Assembly (NCBI GenBank): GCA_031761405.1
Contig: JASEVX010000099.1
Location: 62,001-126,000, forward strand
Source of the DNA: Serripes groenlandicus
Taxonomy: Eukaryota > Mollusca > Bivalvia > Cardiida > Cardiidae
Direction of reading: 5' to 3'
DNA length: 64,000 bases
Shown here: one piece after another, positions 46,237-54,935 of the stretch
Position numbering within the stretch: position 1 is the stretch's first letter
Layout: every line of letters starts with the position of its first letter
Made by a program: the position numbers and the translations under genes
Notes under the pieces: generated by a model
The model's input: the letters and a program-made list of their open reading frames with translations, nothing else
Databases searched by the model: none
What the model was told of the DNA's origin: nothing

Positions 46237-47606
46237 AAAAATATATAATTGTTGACACTTATGGATGAAGAGCTCAAGAAAATATAAATGATTGATAACA
46301 TAAAAGCAAGTATATGATGTAGTATGCCGAAGAAAAATGTATGGAAGGAAATTGCATTTGAACTTTAATCAGTCTTTAGTTTAAATTGTAAATGTCATTA
46401 CAATACAAATGTACTACATACTAGCATTGAATTCCTTCAATCACTGTTTGTGTAGAAACAAATATCATTCATTTCAAGTAAAGAGACCTAAAGATGTCAT
46501 AATTTTGTATATTTTATAAATTGTTAATGGAAGTATCTCTTAAACAATGATTTACACATAACATTGTTGACATAATACAACTTTTCCTTTTCTTAGATTT
46601 ACAACTTTGAGCCTGAAGTAACATTATATGACTGTGTGGAATTGGGTTATATTCTAATATTTATAAATGACTTTACTTGATAAATATTGTTATAAATAAT
46701 TTGTATAGCATCTAACCTAGCTTAACACATTTGGTTTAAATGAGTCAATATGCCTTGCTTTATGCTAATACTTCAAAGCAAAATATTCATAAACTCTATA
46801 GAATGGGATGGTCTATTTCACTGACAGACATGCAGTTTTGGCATATATACAAGTGTCACTTTTTGAGGTGTAAAGGCATGACAAGACCTAGATAAGCCTT
46901 GTCTCAAATTCAGAATCTTCATCATATATTCATACTTTTATATAGTTTTAAATATGACTGAGTTATTTAACCATGCAATACTTGTTTGGTGAAATAATTT
47001 AACAATCTTATTCCAAAACCAAGAGTATTTATTGTATGACATACTTCAATCTTGTGTTTGGTATAAAACTCTTGACTTCATTCAACAATATTACCATTCA
47101 TGATTGATGATAAAATGTAAACATGTTGCATATTCATATAATATCATATCATATTCTTTTCAACAAATTTGCTTTTAAATTACTTAAATATGATTCTATT
47201 GTATTTATTCCTCAATTTTGTGATGTTTTGTTAGTCAGTTTGAAGATTATTTTATTTGGCATTCATTTGTTATTTTTCAACTTATGCATTGACCTGATAT
47301 ATTTCAAAAGTTGTCTTCTTTGATAACATATGAGGAAGGATATGTAACATCTTGTAAACTTTAAAGTGAAAGTACAATTTTGATGCAGAAATGAATACAT
47401 TGTTGGAAAAGCAGAAATGTCCCAAAGTGTTATCCCCAAATGTCTTCAGGCAATATTAATAGATATTACTTAATCTAACCCTATGTTATATTACATTGAG
47501 AATTGTCACACTTTGACAATACCTATGAGTACCTACAACATATGATTTTGATGCAAATTAAGATTTAAACAAATAAAATATGCCCCTTATCTGGAGGACT
47601 GTTTAC
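46237..47606. other. No gene recognised
   Basis: Very AT-rich with no domain-bearing ORF or clear repeat. Confidence 0.4.
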
Positions 47607-48260
47607 CTGCTATGGAGGCACCAAAAGTTATTTGTAAAGGGGAAATAGTAACTATCCACAATTTCACATTTAAAAGATTAAAATTCAATATCATATTTAT
47701 TTCGCATAAGGCAAGATGCAGTCATATATACATGAGCAAAATAGATAAAAAGCAAGGGACTGAATAAAAAGATGGAAAATTGCAATTCATATATCTCCTG
47801 TGGAGGGGCCAAAAGTTGTTTATATAAGGGAAAGAGAAACTATTCACAATTTCACATTTTAACAAGAAACCGCTGAAGACGGTAAGGCCGGATTGTCGGC
47901 AATTTGACCTTGAAAATCGACAAACTAAGGTCAAGGTCAAAGTAACAATAGAAATCAATAGAACTTGTTACTGGTTACCTTCAGGCAAAGTTTCAAGTTT
48001 GCAACCCTTTCTTGTGCTGAGATTTTGCTTAACCAGAAACTTTAACCATTTTGCCTAACCTAAAACTTTAACCAAAATGTTGACGGACAGACAGACAGAC
48101 AGACGGACATCGCCAATCTATAGACCGGAATTGCTTAAGCAATCCGGCCAAAAATGAACAGTTAAGACAAGTTAAGTAATTACAATTCAAAATTTTATAA
48201 TGAAAATATGGCAAATTGCAATTCATATATTTGACAGAAGCACAACAGATCAGAAGGGAC
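47607..48260. repeat. Direct repeat pair enclosing a small GGCCGGATTG-ended element
   Basis: Blocks GGAGG.(A)CCAAAAGTT.TTT and CTAT.CACAATTTCACATTT occur at about 47612-47672 and 47800-47860. Between 47891 and 48148 lies a sequence with inverted ends GGCCGGATTG / CAATCCGGCC and a GACAGACAGACAGACGGACA run, a probable MITE. Confidence 0.55.
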
Positions 48261-48419
48261 AATGTCATAAGTTGTAATTACTTTTCTGGCAATAATATGC
48301 TTAATAGAATGAAATTTCCATCTTTTAATGTAGATTGATCTATGTCCATTGTATGGCTTAATTGTGTTATATTTTATAGAGATATCTTGGGAATAAATGA
48401 AAACTTGATTTATAATTTG

Positions 48420-49010
48420 CTAAAATTGATATGATTATTTCATGTATATTCTTGCTATGGATATATCTCAGTAACCACTAATGATATTGACTTGAAACTT
48501 CATTCATGTCTTCAGGGGTGTCAGACAGTCAAGTTATTTAACTCTTGTATGAATTTAGTACAAATAATGGCCCTTGTTTGACTTTAAAAATTTGGTTTAA
48601 GTTTTGCATGCATGGTACTATCATGCACATATCTCAGTAACCACACAGGGATTGATTTAAAACTTCATTATAGTCTTTAACCCTTTCCCTCATATAGACG
48701 CTTTCTGACGTCTCTGCAGCAGACGGCTTTTTGAAAATATAGTGACAAAAGAAGCACAAAACGTGCAATTTCTCCTTTTGCCACAATGTTTTCCACTTTT
48801 TGTCATAGGTTATCCATTCAATTATAGAGATTTTCTATTTTTTGACAAAATAAGTTCAAAGTCGTCTGCTGCAGAATTGTCATATGAGGGAAAGGTTAAA
48901 GTATCAAACATCAGGTAAGGTAACTCCTAACTGAATTTATTATAAATTATGGCCCTTTTTGAAGTAAAAAATTGAGTTAAAGTTTTGCATGCAAGGCCTT
49001 TTTTCTCACA
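48420..49010. repeat. Diverged ~180-bp tandem repeat interrupted by a MITE
   Basis: Blocks ATATCTCAGTAACCAC, TTGA.TT.AAACTTCATT and AA.AATGGCCC.TTTTTGA recur (48465, 48630, and after the MITE at about 48905). The MITE occupies 48677-48899. Confidence 0.6.
48677..48899. mobile_element. Best-preserved TTAA-flanked MITE
   Basis: TTAACCCTTTCCCTCATAT at the left and ATATGAGGGAAAGGTTAA at the right are inverted, with TTAA on both edges. Internal CTGCAGCAGACGGCTTTTTG is mirrored by AAAGTCGTCTGCTGCAG. Uninterrupted flanking repeat on both sides shows it inserted at a TTAA. Confidence 0.8.
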
Positions 49011-49384
49011 AACAACAGATGCTATTTAAAACAAGATAGTAAAAAAAAAAGGCATTTAGACAAATTTAAGTGGTGTTTTTAGTTTCAGCCAACTTGGGTG
49101 CAAAATGTGAGTTATTAATATCACCCTATGTCTGTCATCTGTCAACAATTGATTGAAACTTAATCACTATGTTTTGAAAAAAGTATGATAATAAACGTTC
49201 AGTTTGTTTATTCTTAGAAATTTAATTTGTTCCCTCATACATTTAAAAAGAGATTGGATTAGCTTATATGTCCCAAAATACCGAAACAGTTTAGTAAACC
49301 ATTTTTTCACATGTTGAAATGTCAAAGTAAACCACACAGGACATGCAAATAAACTTTGTTTCAAGTATAAAGTAGATCTATCCG

Positions 49385-49466
49385 AAATAATTCAACTGTC
49401 CGAACACCACTGGTTTACGAAAATTCAGCGATTTGGGGACAAAGAAAATGGTTCGAGGAATTTCGC
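49385..49466 (-). repeat. Inverted repeat, right arm (partner at 43924-44205)
   Basis: Continuous 82-bp version of the left arm, in opposite orientation, 5.2 kb away. Confidence 0.8.
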
Positions 49467-49759
49467 TGAAATTCCCCTCACTCAATGTGATCTAGGTCTG
49501 GGCATGTTCGTTATATCTGGGAAAAATCTAGTTTCAGAGATTTTTTAAGTAAAACCCGAAAATCGACATTTTCACACAAATATTTCTGTAGATCTCGCAC
49601 CATCAAATAACGGAATCAGCTAGAAACCTGAAATTCAACCTAAAACTTGTCCGAGATTAGGGGTTCTTGACTTAAATTTTTCTGTGGGCGTGAACATGAC
49701 CGAATACTAGGAAAGTGACGTCACGTCAGCGGTTTGACGTCATAGCGTTAGTCACTTTG

Positions 49760-49957
49760 GAAGATAGTGGTGCAGAGGTAGAGCGTCGGCCTCTCGTATC
49801 AAAGGTCCCTGGTTCGAGTCCCGTGATGAGCGGGTCCTGACTTTGGGATTTTTCCACACAAAACGAGTACTGGTTAAGTTTCCAGGAAGCAGACATCGAG
49901 CGTGATTAATCTAAGCTGAAAGCTTGTTTCGCAATCGATGTAAAATAAATAAGTTTA
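49760..49957 (+). mobile_element. Second SINE family, tRNA-headed
   Basis: A-box-like TGGTGCAGAGGTAGAGCG (49768) and B box GGTTCGAGTCC (49811) head a body with CGAGTACTGGTTAAG and CAGACATCGAGCGTGATTAA, ending in an AAATAAATAAG tail. The tRNA head lacks a proper anticodon stem, so it is a SINE, not a tRNA gene. Confidence 0.7.
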
Positions 49958-50431
49958 AACTAAACTTTGGCGCCAAATCCAGATAATAATGTTCTATTTA
50001 TATTTTAGACTTACGGAGATAATTTTGGTGTTGCAAAATGAGTGTCACCAATTGATACGTTTTGGATCATGTTAGAATCGAAATAATATATTCAGCATTG
50101 TGTGTGGTTGGTTTGTAGTTCGGATGCAATTCTGCTCCTCTCCACTCATTCTATCCCGCGAAACCCTTAATGGTGTCGTGTCGCCTTTCTAGTAAAATAA
50201 TTACATTCTAATTGTACATTGGAGGTGTATCATCGCAGGCCGCCATTCATTCGGTTGTGCCAGACTTACTAGCATAGGAAGTCGGGAACCAGACTACGAA
50301 TTTGCCGAAAAAATTTAAAACATTTAGACGAAAATGTGAAAAATGTTTTTAAAAAAAATCAGCAGCAGTTGACAATGGTTATTACAATATAAAAACAACC
50401 AAACAACAGACAAACATAGTAACGCCCTCCC

Positions 50432-50461
<30 letters not shown>
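49958..50461. other. No gene; poly-C tract
   Basis: A C-run of more than 20 bases at 50430-50452 followed by an A-run marks the left edge of the repeat at 50462. No coding exon; the expected last HARBI-type exon was not found here. Confidence 0.5.
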
Positions 50462-50462
<1 letters not shown>

Positions 50463-50760
50463 ACCAATAACTAGAAATACCGCTGAAAGTGATGAATACC
50501 CCCACCTTACAGTATACATATGTATGAGTAATTCAAGGGGCCATAACTCATTTAAAAATAATTTCATTGCAACATGCTTACAATATGCACAACTAGGCTT
50601 GGTATCAATCATTCTTGTGAAGTTAAATTCTGATGAAGGGTTGCAGAGGAATAGTGTTCACTAGAAATGTCCAGACCAACAGACCGACAAAACATCAAAC
50701 CAACCGACCGTCAAGCGTGACTCCTATATAGCCCCCATATACTATGTATCTGGGGGTATT
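50462..50760. repeat. Dispersed repeat ending ATACTATGTATCTGGGGGTA, copy 1
   Basis: Parallels 51995-52280 throughout: GGGG(C/T)CATAACTCATT, TGCAACATGCT.ACAATATG, GACTCCTATATAGCCCCCAT and TATCTGGGGGTAT. A G-run of about 28 bases follows at 50779-50806. Confidence 0.8.
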
Positions 50761-50936
50761 AATAAACCCTTTTTTTTTGGGGGGGGGGGGGGGGGGGGGG
50801 GGGGGTATACTAATCAGAGTGTGGAATACTTGATACTTAAATTTCGATTATAGTTAAAATGATAAGGGAAAGGGAAATTGAATTTAAATTTTTTGCAAAT
50901 TTTATTTAAACTAGGTTTGAATTATTTTTATGTTAC

Positions 50937-51118
50937 CTGAATCGGGATTTTATAATACCAAAAGCCCTCTCAACAACCATTCTGCCTCTTGATTGGGCAT
51001 TGTTGTAACTCCTCTCCGAATCTGTTCTTGGATTCAGGACTGGTGTTAAAAGAAACTTTTTCAAACCATATCCTGAATCCCCTAGCAAATGGCCCACATT
51101 TTGGTTGCTTAAGTATTC
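50937..51118 (-). CDS. HARBI1-like nuclease exon 6
   Basis: Acceptor TTTTGTTCCAG and donor CAG|GTAACA bound 182 bp. It reads VGHLLGDSGYGLKKFLLTPV, then an S/R stretch, then RMVVERAFGIIKSRF, giving the third catalytic acidic residue (Glu in VERAFG) of the Harbinger DDE domain. It ends in phase 2, so at least one further exon is required. None was seen in 48-50.9 kb. Confidence 0.8.
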
Positions 51119-51422
51119 CTGGAACAAAATATTCAAAGAATTGCAAAAATATCTTTGTTCTAACAAGGTAAATGTTATTGGATAGACAGGATAGACAGGA
51201 TTACAATTAGTCAGCAAGTTTCAATACTTTCAAAAGTTGTCTGATTTGTTAAAGGGTAACAGGTAAATTATTCCTAAATTTTAACACATGCGGTGGTGGT
51301 TTGAACAAAATAATCATATTCAACGTACTTTTGAAAAAGGGCCATAATTATTACTGTAACAGAGTAATATAATCTTGTCTGTTGAAGGAAGTAAAAATTG
51401 TGAAAATTGTTGTAAACTTTAC

Positions 51423-51495
51423 CTTCAATCCACAATTTTCAAAAATAGAGGCATCATGAGTTGATCCTGGCCACTTCACAACAGCATCTGTGAAT
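51423..51495 (-). CDS. HARBI1-like nuclease exon 5
   Basis: 73 bp, acceptor TTGTTTTAG and donor AAG|GTAAAG. Reads FTDAVVKWPGSTHDASIFEN, carrying the second catalytic Asp (STHD). Phases match exons 4 and 6. Confidence 0.8.
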
Positions 51496-51750
51496 CTAAA
51501 ACAATAGAAAGAGCTGCAACTTTAAACTTATCAATGCAAGGAAGCCAAATTTAGGGTGATTTTAAAAGAGTCGTTACCTCTTGTTTAATCACTTTGAAAG
51601 TTAATTTTCATAGGGAATTTAATCTGTATAACAATTAAAAATGAACCTTGCTTTTTCGTTATTTCAGCCAATGAATTTTCTCATTCCAATGTATAATATA
51701 TAAAAATTCATAACAATTGTTAGATAAATGATAATCAATGATAATCGTAC

Positions 51751-51942
51751 CTTCCTTTGTCGTCAACAACACCTTGAGCATTGATCGCATGAAATTGTTT
51801 ACGGCAAACGTAAATTTCCTCATGGTCAATTGGGGCCTGAATTGGAATTAGTGTACCATCTATGGCCCCTACACAATTCGGAATGCCACATTTTCTATAA
51901 AACTGATGTTTCATATGAGGAATCTCCCTCTCATTTGGAAAT
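51751..51942 (-). CDS. HARBI1-like nuclease exon 4
   Basis: 192 bp, acceptor ACATTTCAG and donor AAG|GTACGA. Contains FYRKCGIPNCVGAIDGTLIP with the first catalytic Asp (AIDGT), then EEIYVCRKQFHAINAQGVVD. This is the diagnostic core of the Harbinger/PIF DDE family. Confidence 0.85.
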
Positions 51943-51994
51943 CTGAAATGTAATCAATGTGAAAGCAAATGTAGTAAGACATTGTAAAACTAGA

Positions 51995-52280
51995 AATTTC
52001 ACTGAAGGTGATAAATACCCCCAGCTGGTACCTGTCAATATATTTATGAATTAGAAATCAAAGGGGTCATAACTCATTAAAATATAATTCCAGTGCAACA
52101 TGCTCACAATATGCACATTGCACAACTAGGCTTGGTACCAATCATTCTTGTGAAGTTATATTAAATTCTGATGAAGGGTTGATGAGAAATAGTGTTCACA
52201 AGAAATGTCCAGACCAACGGACCGACCGCCAAGCGTGACTCCTATATAGCCCCCATATACTATGTATCTGGGGGTATAAT
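51995..52280. repeat. Dispersed repeat, copy 2, in HARBI1-like intron 3
   Basis: Partner of 50462-50760, same orientation. Confidence 0.8.
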
Positions 52281-52506
52281 TACTGAAGCCCGATCCATTC
52301 CTGCCTGAAATTAATTTAAAAGTTGACTATTATCACAAGTAGTCCAAATAGTATTCTTACAACATTTACAGTATGTGAATCCTCTTACAACCTGGTTAAA
52401 ATGTATAACTGTCGAAGGTTGATCAATTTTGTAACAAAAACCCTATTTCAGTATTTGTACGTTTTCATGATATTCAGATTTTTGAATAAACATATCTTAT
52501 AAGTCC

Positions 52507-52645
52507 TTAACCCTTTCCAACACACATGTACAACAAATCTGCAGCAGAGCAGACGTGTTTGAAATAATCTGGGGGAAAATAAGGAAAATCTCTTATGTTT
52601 AAATATTGAAAAGTCAGAGAGCATCTATATGTGGGAAAGGGTCAA
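52507..52645. mobile_element. Internally deleted MITE in HARBI1-like intron 3
   Basis: TTAACCCTTTCCAACACACA at the left, GTGGGAAAGGGTCAA at the right; much of the interior is missing. Confidence 0.65.
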
Positions 52646-52666
52646 ACTGTGACAGACTTTACTTAC

Positions 52667-52732
52667 CGAATATTAGTTAACCGTGTATTAACAGCATCCG
52701 CAAAGCGTTCTATTATGTTACATGCACTTGAA
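52667..52732 (-). CDS. HARBI1-like nuclease exon 3
   Basis: 66 bp between acceptor TTCATTTCAG and donor CG|GTAAGT, reading SACNIIERFADAVNTRLTNI, the helical region between the N-terminal domain and the catalytic core. Phases fit exons 2 and 4. Confidence 0.75.
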
Positions 52733-53422
52733 CTGAAATGAAAACTATTTAATAAGTAATCACAATTAAAAACAACATACATGTAGGTGTTAAAGTTGGG
52801 AAGGTTTGTATAAATTTTAAAATCAATGTATCAAGTAAATACTAGGATATCGACTATTGATTTAGTTGCATGCACAATTTCAACCAGACTTTCAAAGTAC
52901 AAATGGGGCCTTTACTTGAGTAGTATAGCTCTAATATTCTTCGAATAGTCAAGCTAAAAATAGAATTAATCGACTACAGATGACTTTGTAAATATCAAGG
53001 TGTAACTAGCGAAATGCTTTTGTTCTTGAGTTTATCAGCTTTGTGAAACTTAGTATTGAAAGAAATAACACCTTTAAACACAAATATGTCATCCCTTCTC
53101 AAATAAAATTAAGTGAGCTAGTTCAAATTCACTCCAGATAAAAGGGTGAGAATGATGAAGTCTCCTACCTAGTAATATATCATAATGAATATAGCATTCT
53201 CTATGATTAATAAAAGACCTAATAACACATTAGGTCTTTGGATTAATGGAAAAAAAAATCCAGGAAATGTTTAATCAATTATTTACTAAAATTCACTTTA
53301 GCGTTCTCTGTGTATGAAACATGTATCATAAAGACACACAAGTACATCATTTTGAACTACATTAAATACTCATAAGTCAAATGTTTGAAACATTTATTAT
53401 ATTTAATTCTGACAGTACTTAC

Positions 53423-53496
53423 CGACTTATACCATGAATATCAGATGTCTCTGACAAAAAGTCCCCTTTTGCAAAGAATCTTAAGCCCACCAAAAC
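53423..53496 (-). CDS. HARBI1-like nuclease exon 2
   Basis: 74 bp between acceptor TTCTTTTGCAG and donor CG|GTAAGT. Reads VLVGLRFFAKGDFLSETSDI then HGIS, matching the conserved Q.L.ALRF.A.GS....D..G.S of HARBI1-type nucleases. Confidence 0.8.
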
Positions 53497-54248
53497 CTGC
53501 AAAAGAACCAAATGTTCATGTAGATCTATTTATTATTTAGTCAGAAAATCAAATGAGGGTATTCAAATTCCAGTGAACATCAACTCAAGGAGCGTTGTTC
53601 AACCGAAAAAGAATAAACGTCAATAAATTTAACATAATCATTCTGTCTTCATCTAGAACAGGGACAATATAGTGTCCCTGTCTAGAACAAGCAGAATTGT
53701 TTACATAAGTGGGTGGGGTATTTTCTTCTAGAGTCAACACACCTATTATATCATTCGAAAACGGAAACGTGAAGTAGGTCCACATATCTCGATAATATAA
53801 AAAAATAACATGCAATGCAATAATGTATGTAACATCAAAACGTTGAATAAACCCTCCGATTCTGTCAACAAACATGATTTGGTACATAACTGAATTTAGC
53901 GTTGTCGGATGGTTTCACCCTTTACTTTTAGATGACATTTGATACACATAGCCACGTTTTGAAAGCATTACTGTACAGTAGAAAGGGAAATTACTCAACA
54001 AATAGTAAAACCTCTATCTACCGCAATGCTTTCAACACAATTGGGGCCCCACACTATATCCAAAATTAGAACATAAAATGTTGTTCGATGTTTTCAAAGT
54101 GTTAATGCCGGATGTTTGGAACAAACCGGATGTAAACAGGGTTTATTGTCCTTGACCCTTTGAATGTGTCTATCCACTCTATGTGTATCGTGTACGCGTG
54201 TTATTTTTGTGTTTTATAACGGATTTATAACTTTTCTGCAAATGTTAC

Positions 54249-54458
54249 CTGTGTTAAAACGGGGATCGAATTCGATCGATTTGTTTCCCTTTCTAAATCT
54301 CCTCGCAACAAATTAACCAGATTATGAATGGCAGCCCTGTTTAGCCTGTACCGAGATATGATCTCTTCTTCCCTCAGATGTTCTAAGTCCGCACGAACAC
54401 GGAAGATACGAGGCTGTCTAGCTCCGAAACGAATGTTTGCGGCTTCCGCATCCGCCAT
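54249..54458 (-). CDS. HARBI1-like nuclease exon 1 (start)
   Basis: ATG at 54458 opens MADAEAANIRFGARQP, followed by EEEIISRYRLNRAAIHNLVN and LLRGDLERETNRS, the N-terminal helix-turn-helix-like region of HARBI1 proteins; donor CAG|GTAACA ends it in phase 0. With exons 2-6 (54249-50937) the model gives 265 in-frame codons and the D, D and E of a DDE nuclease. Two readings are possible: a Harbinger-class transposase, favoured by TIR-like flanks, or a host HARBI1-type gene, favoured by intact exons and multiple introns. Transposase action needs a partner Myb-like protein, not seen. An LTR retrotransposon lies 118 bp upstream on the same strand. Confidence 0.8.
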
Positions 54459-54575
54459 ATTTACGACCGAAACGCTGACTTAACACCGCCTCTGACCAGT
54501 CCTAAAGTTAGGACCGAATCGGGCCAATATTTAGGACGTCTTAGTTAGGACGATTTTGATAAAACCGTATACGGT
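54459..54575 (-). promoter_or_regulatory. 5' region of the HARBI1-like gene with Harbinger-end-like blocks
   Basis: Contains CCTAAAGTTAGGACC, then TTAGTTAGGACG and TTTTGATAAAACCG. The same blocks (CCTAACTTTGGTGTTAGGACC, TTAGGACCTTTGATAAAACG) continue on the far side of the LTR element at 63516-63587. The insertion therefore split one region rich in TTAGGAC palindromes. Candidate 4-bp target duplication: CGGT at 54572-54575 and 63516-63519. Confidence 0.6.
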
Positions 54576-54793
54576 TAAAGTGCTTACCTGGTAGCGTCTA
54601 TAAATAAGCAGTTAAATATGTTAGGGATAAGTACCTTATTTCTTCTAGTTAGTTGTAGTATTTGTACGGTCGACTTTCGGCTTCGCGTCCAAGTGTAAGA
54701 ATGACCCGAGGTGCCCTCCCCCGCAACGCGCGCATCTCGCGGTGACGTCACTCGGTATTCCGGACATACCCGACTCAAGCCGATCGCACTACA
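54576..54793 (-). repeat. 3' LTR (218 bp)
   Basis: On the minus strand it runs TGTAGTGCGATCGG ... GTAAGCACTTTA. It is identical by eye to 63298-63515. A TATTTATA box lies near 54599-54606 and a perfect CRE, TGACGTCA, at 54743-54750. The end TTTA rather than a standard CA is set by the 4-bp flank match and by the primer site starting one base after it. Confidence 0.9.
54743..54750. promoter_or_regulatory. Perfect CRE (TGACGTCA) in the LTR
   Basis: Eight-base palindrome bound by ATF/CREB factors; the second copy is at 63465-63472. Whether it acts in this LTR is inference. Confidence 0.6.
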
Positions 54794-54814
54794 CTCTTCC
54801 CCATTTTCTCTTTT
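54794..54814 (-). other. Polypurine tract
   Basis: On the minus strand 20 of 21 bases just before the 3' LTR are purines, ending GGGGAAGAG directly against TGTAGTG. It should prime plus-strand DNA synthesis and confirms the LTR boundary. Confidence 0.85.
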
Positions 54815-54840
54815 GGCAGATACCACGTCGCTTCAGAGGT

Positions 54841-54918
54841 GATCACCCTATTGTGGGTGACACCAACTCGATGGCATCCCTTTGGAAGGCGGATGATCAC
54901 CCTAGTGTGGGTGACACC
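54841..54918 (-). repeat. Two hairpin-forming repeats before the polypurine tract
   Basis: GATCACCCTATTGTGGGTGA (54841) and GATCACCCTAGTGTGGGTGA (54895), 54 bp apart, each fold as TCACCC...GGGTGA stems and are followed by CACC. They lie between the ORF3 stop and the polypurine tract, in the 3' untranslated part of the element RNA. Confidence 0.75.
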
Positions 54919-54935
54919 CCCTTATACTCATGCCT

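Noticed and set aside
49760..49830. tRNA gene
   Set aside because: Has A and B boxes but no proper anticodon stem or acceptor pairing, and continues into a SINE body and tail. The same holds for 21293-21420.
50382..50612. Minus ORF with a Gly run
   Set aside because: The run is the poly-C tract translated; the rest is the dispersed repeat.
53585..53887. 100-codon minus ORF in HARBI1-like intron 1
   Set aside because: No recognisable domain, and the exon 1-exon 2 phase already joins directly without it.
54584..54826. Identical short minus ORFs in both LTRs (54584-54826 and 63306-63500)
   Set aside because: Open by chance inside the LTR; no domain, and their spans follow LTR duplication only.
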